11,858 bases of DNA from CAZVFX01 sp964626565 (GTDB lineage: Bacteria > Myxococcota_A > UBA9042 > CAIXZC01): assembly GCA_964626565.1 (NCBI GenBank), contig CAZVFX010000175.1:1-11858 (forward strand), given 5' to 3'. Positions 7,697 through 11,858 of this stretch are shown here, piece by piece. A program made the translations under genes and the position numbers. Position 1 is the stretch's first letter; each line of letters starts with the position of its first letter. The notes beneath the pieces were generated by a model. The model was not told where the DNA came from. It saw only the letters and a list, made by a program, of their open reading frames with translations, and searched no databases.

Positions 7697-8899
7697 ATGT
7701 TATGCCGTCGCACCACACTCGGCCCTGTTGTGGGCCTCCTCGTCCTGTTATCCATGGTTGCTCCGGTCTTCGCCGACCCTTACGCCGACGCGTTCGGGCG
7801 ATCGTATGAATACGAAAACGGCGGCAGGTATGGCAAAGCCATCGAGGTCCTCGAGCCCTTGCTGGACGAGTATCCCCAGGATTTTCAGCTCGCGTTGCGG
7901 TTGGGATGGCTGTACTTCCAGAACAAGAACTATGGCGATGCGAGCGAGCAGTACGGCCGGGCGTTGACCCTCAACTCCGAGTCGGTGGATTCATGGCTGG
8001 GAAGGGGGTGGAGCCGCTACTACCTGGGGCGCAAGTCAGCGGCCAGAGACGATTTCAAAAAGGTGCTGGAGCTTTCTCCGGGGCACGAGTCGGCTGAAGA
8101 AGGTCTGGCTCTCTCTGTACCAGCTTACCTGTTTGTCCCTTCGGTGTCGGGAGTGTACTACGCCTACACTGACCACCCCGCAAAAGAATCGGCCAACGGA
8201 ATAGTGCTGTCGCTGCCCACGTTGCTGGCCGATCGTTTCCTCCTGGGAGCGGCGTACCGTTACACTCGGTTTCAGACCCGGCAGGACGGCTTCATCAGTG
8301 CATGGGACGACGAGTTCTCCCAGCATGAAATGTACGGCCACGCGGGCCTCACCTTCCCCTTCTGGGGCCTCACCGCCCAATACGGTCGGCTATCCAACGA
8401 TATGGTTGGGGAGGAACCGATGAGTGCGGCAGGGGCTTTGTTGCGGGTGAGCCCGTGGGGCAATATCCGTGTCTCCGGCAGCGGCAGTTTCTACACCGAT
8501 GAGACGGTATACCGGACCGCCGCGGCTTGGGATATGCCGGTGGGCGGCAGAGTGTTGCTCATCCCCGGTGGGGCATACCAGCAGGCAGACGGCGAGAGCT
8601 ACGCCACCGGCTACTTGTCTGCGTCGGCTCCGGTGGGGCCGGTGTCGGTTGTCGTGGGCGCCAAGTACGGGGAGGAGAACAAACCCGCCTATTTGGAGCA
8701 GGCGGTGGTGTACAACACCCCGGAGACGATTCAGTGGGGTGCGTGGTGCCGCGTGGCTGCCGCGCTGGGTGGCGGTATGCGGTTCGCGGCCTTTTACGAG
8801 TTCCAGAAGCTGAAGTATGAATCGGGGGCGGAAGCCGTCGAACCCGGTTTTCACGTGATGGTGCTTACCCTGGGATGGTCGAGCAGAAAGGGGAAATAA
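7697..8899 (+). CDS. TPR-containing probable outer-membrane beta-barrel protein (400 aa)
   Basis: The start MLCRR gives a positively charged n-region, a hydrophobic core and a signal-peptidase I site after VFA (residue 26), so the product is exported. Residues 31-130 form about three TPR-like helix pairs (31-62, 63-96, 97-130), marked by ALRLGWLYFQNKNYGDA and by SRYYLGRKSAARDDFKKVL. Residues 145-400 are alternating polar and aromatic or aliphatic stretches with Gly turns, as in an outer-membrane barrel; I judge roughly a dozen strands by eye. The end (WSSRKGK) lacks the typical terminal Phe, so insertion by the usual assembly signal is uncertain. The likely role is an outer-membrane scaffold or channel with a periplasmic protein-binding TPR region; the partner is unknown. 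The stop overlaps the next start as TAATG, so it is probably partnered with the following lipoprotein. No ribosome binding site precedes the ATG. Confidence 0.75.
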   Translation: MLCRRTTLGPVVGLLVLLSMVAPVFADPYADAFGRSYEYENGGRYGKAIEVLEPLLDEYPQDFQLALRLGWLYFQNKNYGDASEQYGRALTLNSESVDSWLGRGWSRYYLGRKSAARDDFKKVLELSPGHESAEEGLALSVPAYLFVPSVSGVYYAYTDHPAKESANGIVLSLPTLLADRFLLGAAYRYTRFQTRQDGFISAWDDEFSQHEMYGHAGLTFPFWGLTAQYGRLSNDMVGEEPMSAAGALLRVSPWGNIRVSGSGSFYTDETVYRTAAAWDMPVGGRVLLIPGGAYQQADGESYATGYLSASAPVGPVSVVVGAKYGEENKPAYLEQAVVYNTPETIQWGAWCRVAAALGGGMRFAAFYEFQKLKYESGAEAVEPGFHVMVLTLGWSSRKGK

Positions 8900-9729
8900 T
8901 GCTCTATAGAGGAACTTTGGTCATTGCGTTGAGCGCTCTGTTTCTAGGCGGCTGCGGCGACCCGGAAACTAAGGACAGCCGCCCCACGGGAGAAGCGTGT
9001 GGATGGGGGCAGCAGTGCGAAGGGGGGATCTGCCTGGGCGAAAAGCTGGGCGGGGAGCCCACCGGTTTTGTCGGGGGCATGTGCAGTGAGCTGTGCACAG
9101 ACTCTCAGTGCCCCGGAACCGGAATCTGCACCGATCTTGTGGATGGCCTCTACTGTCTGCCGGCCTGTTCCGCCGACTCCGAGTGCCGGGAGGGGTACAT
9201 TTGCCACCCGCTGTACAACGCCTGCTTCCCCGACTGTCGCCACGATCTGCCCTGCCCGCCCGATTACGCCTGCGGCGCCGAAGGCCGGTGTGAGTTTGAT
9301 CTGCCCGACGTGAGCCCGGTGGGAGCACCCTGCGCTGAGAATTCTGAGTGCGTTGGCAACATGTGCATTCCTCAGGAGGATGCAGGAGTGGCCACCGGCT
9401 GGAAAGACGGCATGTGCACGGTGCCGTGTGGACCTCCGCCCGGGGGCGGCGGGGGCGGCGCTCCGTGCCCACCCGAAACCGGGTGTGCGATGCTGGGGGA
9501 CAAGGCTACCTGCCTTCCCCTCTGCTTCGGCCCCCCCGATGGGGACATGTGCCGGGAAGGCTACGTGTGCGAGCCTAATTTCCACGTTTGCGTGCCTGAC
9601 TGCCGGGGCGAATTCACCTGCGACGGCCAACTTGTTTGCGGGATAATGGGCTTCTGCGTGATGCCCGGCGGTCCGGGCGGTCCGGGCGGCCCCGGCGGGC
9701 CTCGCGGCCCCGGCGGCCCCGGAAGATAA
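8899..9729 (+). CDS. Cysteine-rich lipoprotein with internal duplication and GGP tail (276 aa)
   Basis: The start ATG at 8899 shares its A with the preceding TAA and follows an AAAGGGGA site, indicating translational coupling. The signal peptide MLYRGTLVIALSALFLGGC has the lipobox LGGC, with lipidated Cys19 followed by Gly-Asp. The body is an internal duplication: residues 31-133 and 142-253 align throughout (GEAC/GAPC, GGMC/DGMC, CREGYICHPLYNAC/CREGYVCEPNFHVC, FPDCR/VPDCR). The second copy has gained a poly-Gly insert (PPPGGGGGGAPC). Residues 257-276 are Gly-Gly-Pro repeats ending in Arg. The Cys spacing resembles the 530-860 region of the giant lipoprotein at 1875-7481. It is inferred to be a disulfide-rich surface or periplasm-facing outer-membrane lipoprotein that works with the upstream barrel protein. 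No enzymatic motif is visible. Confidence 0.82.
   Translation: MLYRGTLVIALSALFLGGCGDPETKDSRPTGEACGWGQQCEGGICLGEKLGGEPTGFVGGMCSELCTDSQCPGTGICTDLVDGLYCLPACSADSECREGYICHPLYNACFPDCRHDLPCPPDYACGAEGRCEFDLPDVSPVGAPCAENSECVGNMCIPQEDAGVATGWKDGMCTVPCGPPPGGGGGGAPCPPETGCAMLGDKATCLPLCFGPPDGDMCREGYVCEPNFHVCVPDCRGEFTCDGQLVCGIMGFCVMPGGPGGPGGPGGPRGPGGPGR
9667..9726 (+). repeat. GGP-repeat coding tail
   Basis: The last 20 codons of the lipoprotein encode Gly-Gly-Pro repeats, interrupted once by Arg-Gly-Pro. The GGNCCNGGC-type DNA is nearly pure G+C. It resembles a flexible collagen-like tail, though a true collagen register needs Gly at every third residue only. Length may vary between strains through slippage. 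Confidence 0.7.
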
Positions 9730-9823
9730 CAAAAAATCGGAACCTTTTCCGCGACGGGCGGTTTAGGTTGGTATCAGGCAACGGCGGAAGGTCGCCGAAA
9801 AAGTAAAATCAGGGAGTGCAGTC
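9730..9823. other. 94-base gap before the PqqD operon; no clear promoter
   Basis: The gap holds a short hairpin CGGAA-CCTT-TTCCG (9738-9751) just after an A-tract, and a second, CGGCG/CGCCG (9782-9786, 9793-9797), just upstream of the ribosome binding site GGGAG (9812-9816). I find TAAAAT (9804-9809) as a possible -10 box, but no -35 partner at proper spacing. No + strand terminator is seen either, so read-through from the preceding two genes is possible. No small precursor-peptide frame with a start codon fits in this gap. Confidence 0.4.
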
Positions 9824-10087
9824 ATGGACCACAAGCAGAAGCTGAGGGATCTGGCAGTCAGTGAAACCGGGTTCGTTTTTGACCCATACTCCGGTGCTTC
9901 GTTTAACACCAATGCTGCGGGCCGGCTTATCTTGGAAGGGCTGAAGGAAGAGCTGGGAAGGGCGGAGCTGGTGACCAGCATGGAGGAGGCTTTCGAGGTA
10001 CAGGGTGAGGACCTCAACCGCGACCTCGACGACTTCCTCTTCATGCTCCGGGAAAATGGCGTTTTGGCTCCCGACTTCGAACTGTAG
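9824..10087 (+). CDS. PqqD-like small peptide-binding protein (87 aa)
   Basis: The protein matches the PqqD family fold by eye: a short N-terminal strand pair (LAVSETGFVFDPYSGASFNTN, residues 10-30 in all), the following AAGRLILEGL helix, a middle helix ending EAFEVQGEDL, and a C-terminal helix DLDDFLFMLRENGVL. Length and layout are those of stand-alone PqqD proteins. In that family PqqD binds the precursor peptide for a modifying enzyme, and related domains serve as RiPP recognition elements. Here it is the first gene of an operon with an ATP-grasp ligase 10 bases downstream and a PLP decarboxylase after that. It may present a peptide or carrier to the ligase; that is inference. The start follows GGGAG with 7-base spacing. 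No radical SAM partner is in the window. Confidence 0.75.
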   Translation: MDHKQKLRDLAVSETGFVFDPYSGASFNTNAAGRLILEGLKEELGRAELVTSMEEAFEVQGEDLNRDLDDFLFMLRENGVLAPDFEL

Positions 10088-10097
10088 GGAGGGCGTC

Positions 10098-11165
10098 ATG
10101 GGTGCTTACAACTATACCGTCGCGGTGACGGGCCTCAACGCCACGGATAATCCGGGGCCGGGGATCACCGTGATTCGAGCTTTGCGCCTCGACCCCGATT
10201 TCAAGGGGCGGATCGTGGGTCTGGCTTACGACAGCCTGGACCCTGGCATTTACGCCCGGGATCTGGTGGACGACGTCTTTCTCGTCCCCTATCCCTCTCA
10301 GGGGGTGGACGCACTGCGGGAGCGACTGGCGTATATAAAACACCGCACGGGCATGGACGTGATCATCCCGACCCTGGACGCGGAGCTGCCTTCGTTCATG
10401 GCGCTGGAGGACACCCTGGCGGAAATGGGTGTGGGTATGTTCCTGTGCACGGCCGAGCAGTACGATATGCGGTCCAAGGTGCGGTTGGCGGAGATGGGCG
10501 AGCAGGCGGGAATCGCGGTGCCCAAAACCAAGGTAGTTTCCGACTCCGCGTCGCTGTACAAGATCCATGAAGAGGTGCCTTACCCGTTCTTCGTCAAGGG
10601 TCTCTACTACGGTGCGATTTTCGCCAGGAGCGTTGACGAAGCGGTGGCCGGTTTCCACCGCTCCGTGGCCAAATGGGGTGTGCCCGTAATCATCCAGCAG
10701 CAGGTGGAAGGGGAAGAGCTGGACGTGGTCGCGGTGGGAGACGGGGAAGGGGGCCTGGTGGGCGCCGTTCCCATGAAGAAGACCTACATCACCGACAAGG
10801 GGAAAGGGTGGGCCGGGGTGGCCATCAAGGACCCGCAATTGTTGGAAATAACCAGGAAATTCATGTCCCATCTCAAGTGGAAGGGGCCTTGCGAAGTGGA
10901 AGTAATCAAGGATAAGGACGGCGGCTACCACCTCTTGGAAGTCAACCCCAGGTTTCCCGCATGGAGCTATCTTTCTGCGGGGGCCGGGATGAACCTGCCC
11001 GCCGCGGTGGCCAGGCTCGCAGCAGGTGAAAAGGTGGAGCCCATGACCGAATTTGAGGCGGGCACCATGTTTGTTCGCATCGCCATCGACCAGATCGCCC
11101 GGCTGGCCGATTTCCAACAGATCGCTTCCGCGGGCGAGATTGTTACCGGTGGAGGAGACCAATGA
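10098..11165 (+). CDS. ATP-grasp ligase, carbamoyl-phosphate-synthase-like (355 aa)
   Basis: The start ATG at 10098 follows GGGAGG (10087-10092); a longer frame from 10005 would run through the PqqD gene and is not used. Residues 5-115 form a Rossmann-like pre-ATP-grasp domain (YTVAVTGLN, Gly-Pro-Gly, then PTLDAEL at 91-97). Residues 124-144 are the entry to the ATP-grasp fold (RSKVRLAEMGEQAGIAVPKT). Nucleotide-site features are FFVKGLYYG with Lys167, the IIQQQVEGEELDV segment (198-210), Glu267 and Glu269 in CEVEVI, and the metal-site motif LLEVNPRFP with Glu281, Asn283 and Arg285. The family forms amide or related bonds through an acyl-phosphate. The substrate cannot be told from sequence. 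A biosynthetic or peptide-tailoring ligase is inferred from the flanking PqqD-like and decarboxylase genes. Its stop overlaps the next start (ATGA). Confidence 0.85.
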   Translation: MGAYNYTVAVTGLNATDNPGPGITVIRALRLDPDFKGRIVGLAYDSLDPGIYARDLVDDVFLVPYPSQGVDALRERLAYIKHRTGMDVIIPTLDAELPSFMALEDTLAEMGVGMFLCTAEQYDMRSKVRLAEMGEQAGIAVPKTKVVSDSASLYKIHEEVPYPFFVKGLYYGAIFARSVDEAVAGFHRSVAKWGVPVIIQQQVEGEELDVVAVGDGEGGLVGAVPMKKTYITDKGKGWAGVAIKDPQLLEITRKFMSHLKWKGPCEVEVIKDKDGGYHLLEVNPRFPAWSYLSAGAGMNLPAAVARLAAGEKVEPMTEFEAGTMFVRIAIDQIARLADFQQIASAGEIVTGGGDQ

Positions 11166-11858
11166 GCAAGCCCAGATACGAACGCCCGGTGCTGGTACGC
11201 CATCAGATGGGCATGATGAACAAGTTCTCCCGGACCCAGGCGGCCCGGCCTCTGACTCACATCGACGGCGTGGCCGTCTCGCAGTTGATTGAAAAATACG
11301 GTTCTCCCTTGTTTGTGTTTTCCGAGAAGAAGCTGGTGGAGAAGGTGAGAGAGTTGAAGGATCTGGTCTCCCGCCGCTACCCGAAGTTCCGGCTGGCGTG
11401 GTCGTACAAGACCAACTACCTGGAGTCGATCTGCAAGATCTTCCACCGGGAGGGCTCGTGGGCCGAGGTGGTTTCAGAGTTTGAATACGACAAGGCGATC
11501 CACAACGGAGTTGCCCCGGAGAAGATTCACTTCAACGGCCCGTACAAGCCGGAGTCGGCGCTTCAAAAGGCCTTGAGTCAGGGCGCAATGGTTCACCTGG
11601 ATCATTTTGACGAACTGGCCCTGGCCGAGAAGGTGGCGAAGAAGCTTAACTTGAAGCCCAAAGTCGCCATCCGCATCAACCTGATGACCGACGGCACGCC
11701 GGCTTGGAGCCGGTTCGGTTTCAGCCTGGAAGGCGGCCAGGCGCGGGATGCGGTGCGTCGCCTCCAGGCGGGCAACCGGCTGCAGTTGGATGGTCTCCAC
11801 TGCCATCTAGGCCTAAAACAAGCGCATATTGACCGACCCGAAGGGCGGTTGTCCAGCT
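11162..11858 (+). CDS. Type III fold PLP-dependent decarboxylase, LysA-like, 3'-truncated
   Basis: The ATG overlaps the ligase stop as ATGA, with GGAGGAGACCA directly upstream. The 232 visible residues are the N-terminal half of the alanine-racemase-like barrel shared by diaminopimelate, ornithine and arginine decarboxylases (family members usually exceed 400 residues). Lys83 in WSYKTN is the expected PLP Schiff-base lysine. VVSEFE (103-108) replaces the family SGGE-like loop, HFNGPYKP (123-130) matches the K-containing strand, RFGF is at 184-187, and GLHCHLG (211-217) matches the His-x-His-x-Gly motif. An unusual N-terminal extension of about 30 residues includes RHQMGMMNKF (13-22). It probably decarboxylates an amino acid or a modified peptide residue for the same pathway as the ligase. 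It is less likely housekeeping lysA, given its operon partners. The last 15 residues do not follow the family pattern. Confidence 0.8.
   Translation, partial: MSKPRYERPVLVRHQMGMMNKFSRTQAARPLTHIDGVAVSQLIEKYGSPLFVFSEKKLVEKVRELKDLVSRRYPKFRLAWSYKTNYLESICKIFHREGSWAEVVSEFEYDKAIHNGVAPEKIHFNGPYKPESALQKALSQGAMVHLDHFDELALAEKVAKKLNLKPKVAIRINLMTDGTPAWSRFGFSLEGGQARDAVRRLQAGNRLQLDGLHCHLGLKQAHIDRPEGRLSS

Noticed and set aside
9731..9751. Short hairpin next to an A-tract, resembling a - strand terminator
   Set aside because: The stem is only 5 bp, and no - strand gene lies upstream of it in that direction.
10005..10097. Upstream start for the ATP-grasp gene at 10005
   Set aside because: It would overlap most of the C-terminal PqqD coding region and adds a Ser/Thr-rich stretch with no fold. 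The ATG at 10098 has a strong ribosome site.
10041..11162. 373-codon - strand frame opposite the ATP-grasp gene
   Set aside because: The + strand frame has the ATP-grasp motifs and operon overlaps, so the reverse frame is a shadow.

Overview
The window reads as part of the genome of a Gram-negative bacterium with moderately high G+C. Two clear lipoprotein signal peptides, a predicted outer-membrane barrel, and large secreted proteins built from CGDDGCGGSCG-type cysteine modules and bacterial pre-peptidase C-terminal (PPC) domains suggest a myxobacterial or bradymonad-like lineage (the former Deltaproteobacteria), probably uncultivated. The lineage is inferred from protein style only; there is no rRNA or other marker gene here. 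I see no tRNA, rRNA, CRISPR array or complete mobile element.

Region 1 (1-7481) is the cysteine-rich surface-protein half. A 5'-truncated cysteine-module protein on the + strand (1-1389) converges on a small conserved-looking gene of unknown function on the - strand (1386-1745); their stop codons overlap in a CTAG tetranucleotide. Upstream of the small gene on the - strand is a giant lipoprotein (1875-7481, 1868 aa, about 230 Cys). It carries 15 copies of the same cysteine module, six of them in an exact 35-residue tandem array, and four PPC-like beta domains. The small gene has its own near-consensus promoter, and an 11-bp hairpin separates it from the giant gene.

Region 2 (7482-9729) starts with a divergent promoter region of about 215 bp. 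The + strand promoter places the predicted transcription start at the ATG itself, so that gene may be leaderless. It encodes a signal peptide, three TPR-like repeats and a probable outer-membrane beta-barrel. A duplicated cysteine-rich lipoprotein with a Gly-Gly-Pro tail follows, translationally coupled by a TAATG overlap.

Region 3 (9824-11858, running off the window) is a tight operon: a PqqD-like small protein, an ATP-grasp ligase of the carbamoyl-phosphate-synthase-like type, and a type III fold PLP-dependent decarboxylase (LysA-like, truncated). Gaps are 10 bases and then an ATGA overlap. The set (a peptide-binding PqqD/RRE-like protein, an amide-forming ligase and an amino-acid decarboxylase) fits a peptide- or amino-acid-tailoring pathway whose product and substrate are not visible here. 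This operon is the best candidate in the window for an undescribed system.
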